The notes under the pieces were generated by a model, which saw only the letters and a list, made by a program, of their open reading frames with translations, had not been told where the DNA came from and made no database searches. 64,000 nucleotides of DNA from Chloroflexota bacterium (GTDB lineage Bacteria; Chloroflexota; Anaerolineae; Promineifilales; Promineifilaceae), in NCBI GenBank assembly GCA_002746795.1, contig PDQY01000099.1, positions 20,015 to 84,014 on the forward strand, written 5' to 3'. Each line of letters starts with the position of its first letter. Within the stretch, counting starts at the first letter, position 1. Positions 22,401 to 32,861 of the stretch are shown piece by piece. A program made the position numbers and the translations under genes.

Positions 22401-22479
22401 CCTATGCTGCTGCTCATCATGTTTGCTCAGACAAAAAATCAACCGATAGGCAGCAGCTTGCCTTAAATTAGGACAAAGG

Positions 22480-24618
22480 ATGCCATTATTTTTTAAGAGA
22501 AAAGCAAACCAGTTGAGACAACTGACATACCAGTCCTGGCTTCTCATAGGGTTGGTATGTTTTCTTTTTCTGGTAAGCTGCCATGATTCCCCTCCGCCAA
22601 GAACAGGTGATGCTGCCGACAACAGAGCAAAAATCGAAGTTAGCGAAGATGGCTTCTACCGCATCAGTGAAAGCGATTTAGCCGATTCAGGGCTTTTGTT
22701 CGACTTGTTTTCAGAATCATCATTGATGTTAACCTCACAAAATGAACCTGTCCCTTTTTATTTTGATGAAGATGCACTTGTTTTTTATGGACAAGCACCA
22801 ACAAGCCGATACTCCGCCACCCGGCCATACATTTTGTCTCTTGGGGATGATGGCGTCTTGATGGAGGAAACGGCCGTTTCCCCAGCCCTATCCTCAGCCC
22901 AGCAAATTGATACCATCACCACGCATCTCCATTTAGAAGAAAACCACCTTTACGAATCTCAAACCCGTCCCCACAGCGAAGATGATGTTTGGTTTTGGGA
23001 AACCATTCGGCAAGGGAAAAGTTTCCCCATTTCAGTGGCACTGCCAGAGGTCACGGATGGCGCGGGAGAAATAACCATACAACTGATTGGTGTCTCCTAC
23101 AATCCAGAAGTTGACAACGATCATGACGTAAACATCTTAATCAACGGCAGCCCGCTCGGTTCTATTCAATTTGATGGCGAAATAAGCCACACCGCTTCTC
23201 TAACTATTCCACCGGGCACACTTAAAAGCGGTCAGAACGAGATTGTTATAGACAATGCCGCAGAAGGGGCCGCGTTTTTAGACATTATGCAGCTCAACTG
23301 GATTGATCTAGCCTACAATGCCCCCACAACGGCCGTTAACGACGCCCTCTTCCTCGAATCCATATCCGGGAAAGTCAACTTGTCGGGATTTAGCGACACC
23401 CCCCTCTTGTTTGACATCACCCAACCCAACTTGCCTCGATACATCCCACAGGCTGCTCCTGGCCAAGACCCGCTTCAACTATCCATCACTGCAGACCAAA
23501 GCATAGCAGCCATCGGCCCCAAAGGCTTTAGCGATTCCGCAACCATACATCCTGTGCGCGACAGCGATTGGCAAGCAGATAACCACCAGGCAGACCTGCT
23601 CATCATCACCACCGACGAGCTGATGCCGCCGCTCGAATCCTTAAAAGAGGCACGAGAAAGTGAAGGGCTATCAGTAGAAATCGTGCCCACACAAGAAATT
23701 TATGATGCATTTGGCGGTGGCGAGGCATCACCAGACAGCTTAAGCGCCTTTATCAAGCATACGCAAACAAACTGGCAGGAACCTAAACCACGCTACCTGC
23801 TCATAGTTGGAGACGCCACCTCAGATTATCAAAACTATCTTAACCTGGCTCCACAAAACATTGTGCCCGCCCCCATGGTGCCAGTCTCCTACAGCGGGGA
23901 AACGGTCAGCGATTCTGCCCTCACAGATATTGACGGCGATGGCAAACCAAACATGGCCGTGGGACGCTGGCCTGTTAACACGCCAGCAGAAGTGGCATCG
24001 CTAGTCCAAAGAACGTTAGCTTACGAACAAGGAACGGCCGTTAACAAAGTATATTTCGCCGCAGATGGCACCGAATCCCAATTCCAGCATATGGCCAAGT
24101 CCATCGTCGAGAACAGCCACCTACCAGAATCAGGCGTGCATATCGCCATCGCCCCCCAAGCAGATGAAGTCACCACTGTTTTGAACGAGGGAGCCTGGCT
24201 GGTAACCTATGTAGGTCATGGCAGCTTGCGGCAGTGGGGAAAAGATGAGGTCTTCACCCAAGAAGCCGTAGCCAACCTCAAGACCCAAACACCACCCATC
24301 ATCATCCAGTTAACATGCCTCACGGGCTTGTTTACGCAGCCTGAACAAACATCCCTCACCGAAATGTTACTCACACATGAAACAGGTCTAGTGCTATCGG
24401 TAGCCGCCACCAGCTTAACACTCTCAGGCAATCAAGAACCCTTTGCCACCAGTTTGATCCAACAGTTAAACGATCCAACAGTGGCACGCATAGGAGATGC
24501 CTTCCAGGCAGCCAAATTATCTTTAGATATTGAGAATGAAAGTTTTAGAGAGATTAGCGACACATTTGCCCTATTTGGTGATCCGAGCGCCAAAATTGTA
24601 CGCCCCAATTCCGGGTGA
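22480..24618 (+). CDS. Peptidase C25-like lipoprotein
   Basis: LFLVSC lipobox-like; AVGRWPVNTPAEVASLVQRTLAYEQ; LVTYVGHGSLRQWG; IIQLTCLTGLF. Confidence 0.78.
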   Translation: MPLFFKRKANQLRQLTYQSWLLIGLVCFLFLVSCHDSPPPRTGDAADNRAKIEVSEDGFYRISESDLADSGLLFDLFSESSLMLTSQNEPVPFYFDEDALVFYGQAPTSRYSATRPYILSLGDDGVLMEETAVSPALSSAQQIDTITTHLHLEENHLYESQTRPHSEDDVWFWETIRQGKSFPISVALPEVTDGAGEITIQLIGVSYNPEVDNDHDVNILINGSPLGSIQFDGEISHTASLTIPPGTLKSGQNEIVIDNAAEGAAFLDIMQLNWIDLAYNAPTTAVNDALFLESISGKVNLSGFSDTPLLFDITQPNLPRYIPQAAPGQDPLQLSITADQSIAAIGPKGFSDSATIHPVRDSDWQADNHQADLLIITTDELMPPLESLKEARESEGLSVEIVPTQEIYDAFGGGEASPDSLSAFIKHTQTNWQEPKPRYLLIVGDATSDYQNYLNLAPQNIVPAPMVPVSYSGETVSDSALTDIDGDGKPNMAVGRWPVNTPAEVASLVQRTLAYEQGTAVNKVYFAADGTESQFQHMAKSIVENSHLPESGVHIAIAPQADEVTTVLNEGAWLVTYVGHGSLRQWGKDEVFTQEAVANLKTQTPPIIIQLTCLTGLFTQPEQTSLTEMLLTHETGLVLSVAATSLTLSGNQEPFATSLIQQLNDPTVARIGDAFQAAKLSLDIENESFREISDTFALFGDPSAKIVRPNSG

Positions 24619-24707
24619 CCATCTAAAACTTACTCCCCGTTCTTCAGCGATAACGGTCACTTGAGGTGCATCCATCAATTCCATCACTTATTTATGGATG
24701 CGCACCT
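24614..24707 (+). repeat. Dispersed intergenic double-hairpin element, copy B
   Basis: GGTGACC...GGTCAC then GGTGCATCCAT-caattccatcacttattt-ATGGATGCGCACC. Confidence 0.85.
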
Positions 24708-24726
24708 AACGTGGATAATTCTTGTT

Positions 24727-25758
24727 ATGGTAGCAAATAAAAAGCAAGAAAAATTAAAGCCTTCCCCCCAGAATCATATTTGGTCCTGGCTTAACTTGCT
24801 CTTAACGGCCGTTTTAGTTGGTGTGGGCATCTGGTATATAGCACAGCGCGTTACCCTGGCCGAACTGGTAGATGCTCTCAAAAATGCAAACCCGCTCCTC
24901 ATCATCCTCAGCTGCGTGAGCATCATAGTCACGCTCATCATCAAGGCGTGGCGCTGGCAGCTATTACTCAGCCAACCTGACGACAAACCGGCATTCGCCC
25001 CTCTTTTTTGGGCTTTCAACCTGGGATCATACGTCAATCTGATTTTGCCATTTTTGCGGATGGGAGAAATTGCCAGACTGTTTGCCGCCGACTGGATGGT
25101 GCAAATAGGGAAAGCACGCGCCCTGGGCACCATTGTCGTCGAAAAAATTCTTGACCTGATGATGTTGGCGCTCACCCTTTTAGTGATTTTGCCCTTCGTG
25201 ATTTTGCCTGAGTTTGTTGAGAATCCACTGCCCATGGTAACGGCCGTTTCTCTTGCTTCCGGTTTCGTGTTATACATCCTGGCCTTTCACCCCAAACGAG
25301 TGATTCACCTGAGCCGTCGAGTTTCCCGTTTACTTCCCTCAAAACTAGAAAAGCGCGTCAATCATTGGTTCGTCGCGGGGCTAGAAGGCTTAAATGCCCT
25401 GCACCACCAAAAACAAATAGTTATCATCATTTCACTCTCCCTTTTACTCGCCTTTTCAGCCGTTCTCAGCCCATTTTTACTATTCTCCGCCTTTCACCTT
25501 AAACTGGGTCTGCTAGAAGCAGCCTTGCTCAATCTGGTGGTAACACTTGCTATCGCGCCTCCCTCCACTCCAGGCAAAATCGGCATTCTCAATGGCACAA
25601 CCGCGTTGGTACTGCTGAGCTTAGGTATCCACGATGAAGCGGTGCTTGTCAGTTACTCAACCGTATACTACCTTGTCATCGTTCTGCCCATTATCACATT
25701 TGGCAGCCTAGCTGTCTCACGCACAAAATGGAAATGGCAGAGGCCTGACGAATCATGA
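24727..25758 (+). CDS. Flippase-like UPF0104 / lysylphosphatidylglycerol synthase TM-domain protein
   Basis: Polytopic; GSYVNLILPFLRMGEIARLF, VVEKILDLMMLALTLL; start moved to 24727 because the ORF-track start lies in repeat copy B. Confidence 0.75.
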   Translation: MVANKKQEKLKPSPQNHIWSWLNLLLTAVLVGVGIWYIAQRVTLAELVDALKNANPLLIILSCVSIIVTLIIKAWRWQLLLSQPDDKPAFAPLFWAFNLGSYVNLILPFLRMGEIARLFAADWMVQIGKARALGTIVVEKILDLMMLALTLLVILPFVILPEFVENPLPMVTAVSLASGFVLYILAFHPKRVIHLSRRVSRLLPSKLEKRVNHWFVAGLEGLNALHHQKQIVIIISLSLLLAFSAVLSPFLLFSAFHLKLGLLEAALLNLVVTLAIAPPSTPGKIGILNGTTALVLLSLGIHDEAVLVSYSTVYYLVIVLPIITFGSLAVSRTKWKWQRPDES

Positions 25759-27371
25759 AAATCTCCGTCATCATTCCAGCCCGCAATGCCGAAAAAACAA
25801 TTTCTACCTGTTTAGAAGCACTCAATCGGCAACAAAACATCGATCCCTCTGAATTTGAAGTGATTGTGGTTGATGATGGCTCTACAGATAACACCAAAGA
25901 TATTTGCCAGAATTTCAACAACGTCACGTACCTACGGCACGCAGCGTCTAAGGGAGCTGCCGCGGCACGAAACAAGGGCTTAGGCATAGCCAAAGGGGAC
26001 ATCATCTGCTTCACAGACGCAGATTGTGAACCCACGGCAACCTGGCTTTACCATCTCATTCAACCCTTCTCCCATTCAGAAATATCTGGATGCAAGGGAA
26101 TTTATGCCAGCAGACAAAAGGAAATTGTGGCTCGGTTTGTGCAAATCGAATATGAAGATAAATATGACCTGCTGAAAAAACAATCTTACATTGATTTCAT
26201 CGACACCTATTCTGCTGGCTACCGGCGCGATATGCTCACCGAAAATGATGGCTTTGACGAACGCTTTCATTACACCGAAGATCAGGAACTCTCTTTCCGA
26301 CTAGCAGCCAAAGGGTATCAATTTGTATTCCAGCCAGAAGCTGTTGTCTTTCACCACCACAGCAGTTCCCTTTACGCTTATTTCCGCAAAAAATTTTGGA
26401 TAGGCTATTGGAAAACCCAAACTATTCGCCGATTTCCAGAGCGAGTGGTTAAGGATTCGCATACGCCCCAGGTGATGAAACTTCAAATTGGGTTGATGGC
26501 CTTATGGCTGGGTATGACAATGTTGCTCCCGATAACGGCCGTTTTCATTTCCACCTTCCTCTCTCTGGTGGGGTTAGCATGGCTCGCCGTTCTCATTGCC
26601 ATTCTATTAACCACCGTTCCATTTACCCAAAAAGCAGCCAAAAAGGATAGCCATGTTGCCCTCGTTTCACCCTTTTTGCTAGCAGCCAGAGCCTTAGCTT
26701 TAGGATTAGGCACAGCCTGGGGACTGTTGAAACCAAAAGCAGGCATCCTGGAAGCAAAACCAGGCATAAACGGCAGCAAATACATCATCAAACGCCTGGT
26801 TGACCTCATGGGCAGCCTGGTGGGTCTCTGTTTCACGTTGTTGGTCACGCCAATGATCGCCTTGGCGATCAAACTCGATTCATCAGGTCCCATCTTCTTT
26901 AAGCAAAAGTGTGCTGGGCGTGAAGGCAAACCATTTACGCTTTATAAATTTCGCGCCATGACGGCTGCGGCAGCACAGCCACAAGAGCATCTTATTGAGC
27001 CAGGCAACTTAAAAGAGCCACGGCTCAAGGCAAAAGATAATCCCCGGCTAACCCGCGTGGGCCGTTTTCTGCGTCGTTGGCGGCTGGATGGGCTGCCCCA
27101 GTTTTGGAACTGTTTCATAGGCCAGATGAGCCTCGTGGGTCCCAGACCAAAGTCGATACGTGTTGTGTCTGACTACAATGCCAAACAAAGGCAAAGGCTC
27201 ACAGTCAAGCCAGGCATAACCGGCCCAATGCAGCTCAAGGAACGGGGAGATTTACCCTTAGCTGATTGCGTTTCCCTAGAAACAAACTATATCCAAACCT
27301 ACTCTGTGAAAACAGACTTCATCATCTTGGCCAAAACGATTCGTGCAATTATTCGAGGTGATAAGGACTGA
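25755..27371 (+). CDS. Fusion protein: GT2 glycosyltransferase plus bacterial sugar transferase (WcaJ-like)
   Basis: N-term ISVIIPARNAEKTISTCLEAL...VVDDGSTDNT; C-term KRLVDLMGSLVGLCFTLLVTPMIALAIKLDSSGPIFFKQKCAGREGKPFTLYKFRAM, VGPRP. Confidence 0.88.
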   Translation: MKISVIIPARNAEKTISTCLEALNRQQNIDPSEFEVIVVDDGSTDNTKDICQNFNNVTYLRHAASKGAAAARNKGLGIAKGDIICFTDADCEPTATWLYHLIQPFSHSEISGCKGIYASRQKEIVARFVQIEYEDKYDLLKKQSYIDFIDTYSAGYRRDMLTENDGFDERFHYTEDQELSFRLAAKGYQFVFQPEAVVFHHHSSSLYAYFRKKFWIGYWKTQTIRRFPERVVKDSHTPQVMKLQIGLMALWLGMTMLLPITAVFISTFLSLVGLAWLAVLIAILLTTVPFTQKAAKKDSHVALVSPFLLAARALALGLGTAWGLLKPKAGILEAKPGINGSKYIIKRLVDLMGSLVGLCFTLLVTPMIALAIKLDSSGPIFFKQKCAGREGKPFTLYKFRAMTAAAAQPQEHLIEPGNLKEPRLKAKDNPRLTRVGRFLRRWRLDGLPQFWNCFIGQMSLVGPRPKSIRVVSDYNAKQRQRLTVKPGITGPMQLKERGDLPLADCVSLETNYIQTYSVKTDFIILAKTIRAIIRGDKD

Positions 27372-27413
27372 CGACGACATACAAAATTGTATCGTCAGTT
27401 TCCAGAAACGGTG
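27363..27413 (-). repeat. Dispersed intergenic hairpin element, copy C3 (short)
   Basis: CTGACGACgacatacaaaattgtATCGTCAGTTTCCAGAAACGG; one hairpin plus the conserved AGAAACGG segment. Confidence 0.65.
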
Positions 27414-27421
27414 GCGTATTC

Positions 27422-28849
27422 ATGCGACAAAAGCGACGAAGCCAGCTAAAAAATCAGGCAGGCATGGTGGCCGGCATCCTGGCCGCATCGATGGCCTTGA
27501 GTGTATATTGGCTCACGTTGGCTCCAGACATAAACTGGGCTCATTATGGCGTTGATGGTGGGGACTTGATAACGGCCGTTCTCACTCGTGGCAATCCGCA
27601 TCCTTCTGGGTATCCCACCTATTTGCTCTTAGGCTACCTTGTAGAACTTATCCCACTTTGGCCTATCGCTCACCGCTTTAACCTCTTTTCAGCCATGACA
27701 ATGGCTGGCGCAGTCGGCATCTTAACCCTAACCACACACCATACGGCTAACACCACCAGCAAAAACAACCATGTCCAGCGCTTGCTGCCAGCAGCAGCCC
27801 TTAGCCTCACATTTGCTTTTTCATATTTAGTTTGGGGACAAGCGATCATCACAGAAGTATACGGTCTCTATCTGTTATTTTGCGCCTTTTTGCTGTGGGC
27901 ATTGCTGCAAAAAAAAGCAGCCTGGCTGACTGGCTCATTACTAGGCCTGACCATAACAGCACACCCCACCGGCATCTTTTTTCTACCACTCGCTTTATAC
28001 AAAACAAAGCGCAGGCAATGGCCTACGTTATTTTTCGGGATGTTAATTGGACTGCTTCCGTTTGCGCTGCTCCCCTTTTTATCAAGTGGAGATAGTCCCG
28101 TCGCCTGGGGTGATTTACGGACGGTTTCCGGGTGGTGGTGGCTGGTCAGCAGCCAGATATACCGGGGATATGCCTTCAGCTTCCCTCCCGCTGAATGGTC
28201 TTCCAGAGCAGCGGAATGGGGGCAGATTATGGGGTCTCAATTCACTTGGGCAGGCATCCCTTTGATTATCTTAGGCTTTGTTTTCGTAAAATCTTCGCGT
28301 CGTCAAACGAACCTATGGCTCTTATTAACGGCCGTTTCCTTCTTCATCTTTGCCTTTTTTTACCAAACCAACGACGCCATCATTTTCACCCTGCCAGCGT
28401 GGTTATTATTAAGCCTGCTCCTTTATCCAGCCTATGAAAAATTAGGGTGGTTAGCTTTTGCTTTACCCCTCACTTTGATTTTGATAAACTTTGATACCAA
28501 TCATCTCAAACATGATCATTTAATTCGCAATCACACTGAATCATTGCTGGCGGACATTCCTGATAAAGCGATAGTAGAAACACCAGGAGATCCAACCATT
28601 TTCACACTTTGGTATTTTGTGTACGGGGAAGAACAACGAACAGATTTGATCCCAGTCGATAGAGACCTGTTTGCTTTCACCTGGTATCGAGATCGGCTCC
28701 AGCATCTACATCCTAATCTTCAAGGTCTGGAAGAAGATAACATTCAAAGATTTCGCCAGTTGAATCATCTCAATCACCCTTACTGTTGGGCCACTCTGGC
28801 ACAGGAAGATTTAGACAAACACCGAACGTATTCTCTATCTTGTCAATAA
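27422..28849 (+). CDS. DUF2723-like polytopic membrane protein
   Basis: LAPDINWAHYGVDGGDLITAVLTRGNPHPSGYPTYLLLGYL. Confidence 0.8.
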   Translation: MRQKRRSQLKNQAGMVAGILAASMALSVYWLTLAPDINWAHYGVDGGDLITAVLTRGNPHPSGYPTYLLLGYLVELIPLWPIAHRFNLFSAMTMAGAVGILTLTTHHTANTTSKNNHVQRLLPAAALSLTFAFSYLVWGQAIITEVYGLYLLFCAFLLWALLQKKAAWLTGSLLGLTITAHPTGIFFLPLALYKTKRRQWPTLFFGMLIGLLPFALLPFLSSGDSPVAWGDLRTVSGWWWLVSSQIYRGYAFSFPPAEWSSRAAEWGQIMGSQFTWAGIPLIILGFVFVKSSRRQTNLWLLLTAVSFFIFAFFYQTNDAIIFTLPAWLLLSLLLYPAYEKLGWLAFALPLTLILINFDTNHLKHDHLIRNHTESLLADIPDKAIVETPGDPTIFTLWYFVYGEEQRTDLIPVDRDLFAFTWYRDRLQHLHPNLQGLEEDNIQRFRQLNHLNHPYCWATLAQEDLDKHRTYSLSCQ

Positions 28850-28864
28850 ATAATATAAAGACAC

Positions 28865-30877
28865 ATGACATCTGAAAGTACACCTCATCCAACAAAACAA
28901 AAGCGCATCATCTTTTGGGCACTGTTTACTCTCATCATCGTTTTTGTCGCCTGGCTGGGCATCAAAACATGGCGAATTTATCACACTGGACAAGCCTTAC
29001 TCGATAGAAAAACAGAAATCGAAACATTGGTAAGCGCTGGTATCACAAACATCGATCCTGAAAAAGCAGAAAGTTTAGTGATGGATACCCGGGCAGATAT
29101 TCACACCTTAAAAAGCGAAACGGCCGTTTTCATGCCATTAACCCCTTATCTAGGATGGGTACCCAAAGTGGGGCCAACGCTTACAGCCGCCCCCGCCTTC
29201 ATGGCTATGGCCGAATCCGGCATCGACGCAGCCGCATACGCCATACGTGGTCTCAAGCCCGCTTTAATCATTTGGCAAAACCCCAGGGAAACAGAGGCAA
29301 GTATGTTAAGTCAGCTAAGTGAGGTTTTAGTAGATGCTGCCCCTGACCTGGCGGCCGCAAACCATGAGTTAAGCGAAGTGGCAGCAGCCCGTTCACACAT
29401 CACGAACACACAAGAGCAACCAGAACAAATCCAAACATGGCTCAATCTAAGTGATACGTTACTGCCCTTTGCGCAAAAAGGGTTGACATTAACGGCCGTT
29501 CTCCCAGAAATGTTAGGTAGAAATGGCGCAAGAACATACCTGGTCATCGCTCAAAATCAAGATGAACTGCGCCCCACTGGTGGGTTTATATCCGGTGCTG
29601 GCACCCTTGTAGTGGAAAATGGCAGCATCGAAAACCTACAAATGGTAGATGCTTACCGCATCGACAACTGGCAAGAAAAGCCTTACGATTTCCCTCCCCA
29701 ACCCTTTTATGATTACATGGGAATTGACTTGTTCCTGTTCCGTGATTCCAACTTTTGGCCAGATTTCCCCACCTCTGCCGAAAAAGCAATGGATCTCTAT
29801 AGCTATGGACAGGATCTCCCCCCGCTTGATGGCCTCATCGCCCTCGACCAAGAGTTCTTCAGACTGTTAGTCGAAGCCACCGGTCCAATTTTCATTGAAG
29901 AAAGTAACCTAACGATCACCTCGCAAAACAGTATCGAAACATTACAAAACGCCTGGTCACAAGGATCTGTCACAGGCGAAGATGAAGAAAGCAACGCCGA
30001 TTGGTTTAAAAACCGAAAAGCCTTCATCGGAATCTTCGCCACAGCCATCCTCGATTACATAGAAAACGACTTCAGCGCAGTCGATCCATTACGCCTCATA
30101 CAAAACATACAAAAAGCCATTGACGAAAAACACATTCAACTTTACATGCGCGATCCAACCGTCCAGTCAAAACTCGACGACATCAACTGGGACAACCGTT
30201 TAGAAAACCAACAGGGGCAAGACTTCTTGGCGATAGCAGAAACCAATATGGGATTTAATAAAGTAAATCACATCATCGAACGCTCAATCCATTATCACGC
30301 CACGCTCGATGCAGATGAGGGAGGAACGGCAAAACTCAACATCACCTACACACATCCTGGCCAAGGGAAAATAGAAGATTGCATTCAGTTTGATTGGGGA
30401 ATCTACAACACAGGTGGCAATTATTTAGAGCTTACCGACCGTTGTTACTGGAACTACCTGCGGGTCTACGTGCCTGGAGGTAGCCAGTTAATTTCCGCCA
30501 CAGAACATACTGTTCCCGGACAAGCTATGCGCAGCGGCAATCCTGTGAACACCACAGCCAACACGTTAATTGAAAAAATCGGACTGACTACCTTTGACAA
30601 TTTTTTGATGGTACCATATGGGCAAGATGTTACCAGCGAATTTCATTACACCTTACCCAAAATAACAAATTTAGATGGGCAGGGCACACATCAATACCAG
30701 TTAACAATTCAAAAACAAGCTGGAACTGGCACAGATCCAGTTGAAGTTCTGATTACACTGCCCCCAGGCAAGACATTGTTAACCGCAGAACCATCGCCCG
30801 TTTCTGTCAATGGGCAACAGATTTCCTTCTCATTTGCCCTTAACACAGATAAGACAATATCATTGACTTATCAATAA
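28865..30877 (+). CDS. DUF4012-like protein
   Basis: GARTYLVIAQNQDELRPTGGFISGAGTLVVENGSI; N-terminal TM. Confidence 0.82.
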   Translation: MTSESTPHPTKQKRIIFWALFTLIIVFVAWLGIKTWRIYHTGQALLDRKTEIETLVSAGITNIDPEKAESLVMDTRADIHTLKSETAVFMPLTPYLGWVPKVGPTLTAAPAFMAMAESGIDAAAYAIRGLKPALIIWQNPRETEASMLSQLSEVLVDAAPDLAAANHELSEVAAARSHITNTQEQPEQIQTWLNLSDTLLPFAQKGLTLTAVLPEMLGRNGARTYLVIAQNQDELRPTGGFISGAGTLVVENGSIENLQMVDAYRIDNWQEKPYDFPPQPFYDYMGIDLFLFRDSNFWPDFPTSAEKAMDLYSYGQDLPPLDGLIALDQEFFRLLVEATGPIFIEESNLTITSQNSIETLQNAWSQGSVTGEDEESNADWFKNRKAFIGIFATAILDYIENDFSAVDPLRLIQNIQKAIDEKHIQLYMRDPTVQSKLDDINWDNRLENQQGQDFLAIAETNMGFNKVNHIIERSIHYHATLDADEGGTAKLNITYTHPGQGKIEDCIQFDWGIYNTGGNYLELTDRCYWNYLRVYVPGGSQLISATEHTVPGQAMRSGNPVNTTANTLIEKIGLTTFDNFLMVPYGQDVTSEFHYTLPKITNLDGQGTHQYQLTIQKQAGTGTDPVEVLITLPPGKTLLTAEPSPVSVNGQQISFSFALNTDKTISLTYQ

Positions 30878-30895
30878 TGATCAAGAGGCCACAAT

Positions 30896-31807
30896 ATGTC
30901 GCGCAAAATTCTCATTTTAATTTTAGTTGCAGGATTAGCTATTTCATTCTTGCTAAACTCGCATAAGAAAATGACCAAAGTCTATGGCATGCCCAATTTC
31001 ACCGTGATTACGCGCACCCCCACCCCACCACCACAAGCACCAACAGCAACGCCCCAAACAAATCCCAGTAATCCCAACCCACCACCTCCCTCCAATGCCA
31101 CAGATGAACCAACGTCTCCCACCCACACAGTCACCCCAGTGATTGTCACCCAAGTGGCAACACCTGCCGGCGGATACTGGCCAACGGCCGTTGCCTGTGG
31201 GACACCACCTACAGTTCAATCCCGAAACAACACCAATGTTCGGTCAGGGCCAGGCACAGACTATGATATTGTTGGTCGGTTAGTCCACTTAGAAACGCGC
31301 ATCATTATCGGCAGGGCATCCAACTCCGAATGGTGGAGCATCCAATTTTCAGACGAGGAAACAGGCTGGGTTGCTAATGATGTGGTAATCGTTCACGGCA
31401 ATATTAACGGCATTCCCATCCTCTCACCTTCAGAAATCAATGGAGAAACGCCCACGCCCGGTGCGCTTTGGCAACCCACCCCTAACCCTGAATGCCCCGA
31501 CATACCAACACACACACCAACGCCAACCATAACAGTAGTCCAAACAGCCACTGCCACAGAAACAACAGCACCACCCACGAATACCCCCAAACCAGAAAAA
31601 GAAGCGGAAGCCACGGCCACTTCGGTCATCCCCACCGCAGTGGAAACAACGGATAGCACTGAAGCTAAAGCCACCCTCACTCCCCAACCAACGGCCGTTC
31701 CCCTGGATGAAGATAACACACCCTCAACAGCAAGCGTATTACCATGCAGCGCCGCCATAATTGGTTTAGCCGCCATCGGCTTCTTAGCCTTCAAACGGAT
31801 ATTCTAA
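30896..31807 (+). CDS. SH3-domain protein with T/P-rich linkers and C-terminal TM
   Basis: NNTNVRSGPGTDYDIVGRLVHLETRIIIGRASNSEWWSIQF; C-term PCSAAIIGLAAIGFLAFKRIF. Confidence 0.75.
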   Translation: MSRKILILILVAGLAISFLLNSHKKMTKVYGMPNFTVITRTPTPPPQAPTATPQTNPSNPNPPPPSNATDEPTSPTHTVTPVIVTQVATPAGGYWPTAVACGTPPTVQSRNNTNVRSGPGTDYDIVGRLVHLETRIIIGRASNSEWWSIQFSDEETGWVANDVVIVHGNINGIPILSPSEINGETPTPGALWQPTPNPECPDIPTHTPTPTITVVQTATATETTAPPTNTPKPEKEAEATATSVIPTAVETTDSTEAKATLTPQPTAVPLDEDNTPSTASVLPCSAAIIGLAAIGFLAFKRIF

Positions 31808-31829
31808 AACAACAAAAACAAGGACAGAC

Positions 31830-32714
31830 ATGCACACACAACCGCACAATCTTATGAAACATCAATTGTGGGTCAGCATCCTGATCTTCACGATGCTATT
31901 TACAGCTTGCACCAGGGAAAAAAGCCAAATAAGCCAGCCAACAACAGCCGTTCCGCCGCAACAATCGCTAAATGATGAAACGATTGCTGAACCAGCCCTC
32001 CATTACACCTACAACATCATTAACAGCTTCCCGCACGATCCCAATGCCTTCACCCAGGGACTTCTGCACCTGGACGGAGTTCTATACGAGGGGACTGGTA
32101 GACACGGACTATCAACATTGCGCAAAGTAGACCTGGATAGCGGTGAAGTTCTCATGTCTCACGCCTTGTCAGATCAATATTTCGGTGAAGGCATCACAAT
32201 CTTTGAAGACAAAATTTATCAACTGACCTGGCAAAGTCATACTGGCTTCGTATACGACCAAAATACATTTGAACAGCTAGACACCTTCACCTACCCCACT
32301 GAAGGCTGGGGCCTCACGCATGACGGACAACAACTCATCATGAGCGATGGCTCCAACACCCTCTTTTTCCTGGATCCAGAAACGCTCCAGGTCACGCATC
32401 AAATTTCTGTCGTAGATACACAAGGCAATCCCATTACCCGGCTCAATGAACTGGAATACATCAATGGTGAGGTGTATGCAAACATCTGGCAAACAAACGA
32501 GATCGTGCGCATTAACCCGCAAAATGGGCAAGTCACAGGTTGGATCAATCTATCAGGATTGCTCGATCCAGGCATGCTCACACAGCCAGTCGATGTACTC
32601 AATGGCATCGCTTATGATGAAGAAAACGGCCGTTTATTTGTAACCGGCAAATTATGGCCCACACTCTTTGAGATAGAACTAGAAGAAACGGCCGTTGCCT
32701 ACCCCAGTCCATAA
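31830..32714 (+). CDS. Glutaminyl-peptide cyclotransferase-like lipoprotein
   Basis: FPHDPNAFTQGLLHLDGVLYEGTGRHGLSTLRKVDLDSGEVL; ITIFEDKIYQLTW; LNELEYINGEVYANIW. Confidence 0.88.
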   Translation: MHTQPHNLMKHQLWVSILIFTMLFTACTREKSQISQPTTAVPPQQSLNDETIAEPALHYTYNIINSFPHDPNAFTQGLLHLDGVLYEGTGRHGLSTLRKVDLDSGEVLMSHALSDQYFGEGITIFEDKIYQLTWQSHTGFVYDQNTFEQLDTFTYPTEGWGLTHDGQQLIMSDGSNTLFFLDPETLQVTHQISVVDTQGNPITRLNELEYINGEVYANIWQTNEIVRINPQNGQVTGWINLSGLLDPGMLTQPVDVLNGIAYDEENGRLFVTGKLWPTLFEIELEETAVAYPSP

Positions 32715-32861
32715 ATAATCGCTGGTTCATCAGCACCCAACAAACATCATCACAAGAAATTCTCAAAAAGAATATCACCAAACACAACACATTCCCCACC
32801 TCATTCCATACTCGAGAGGAATATTGCCAATCACATTAAACCCAGTATAATTCAGAAAAAA

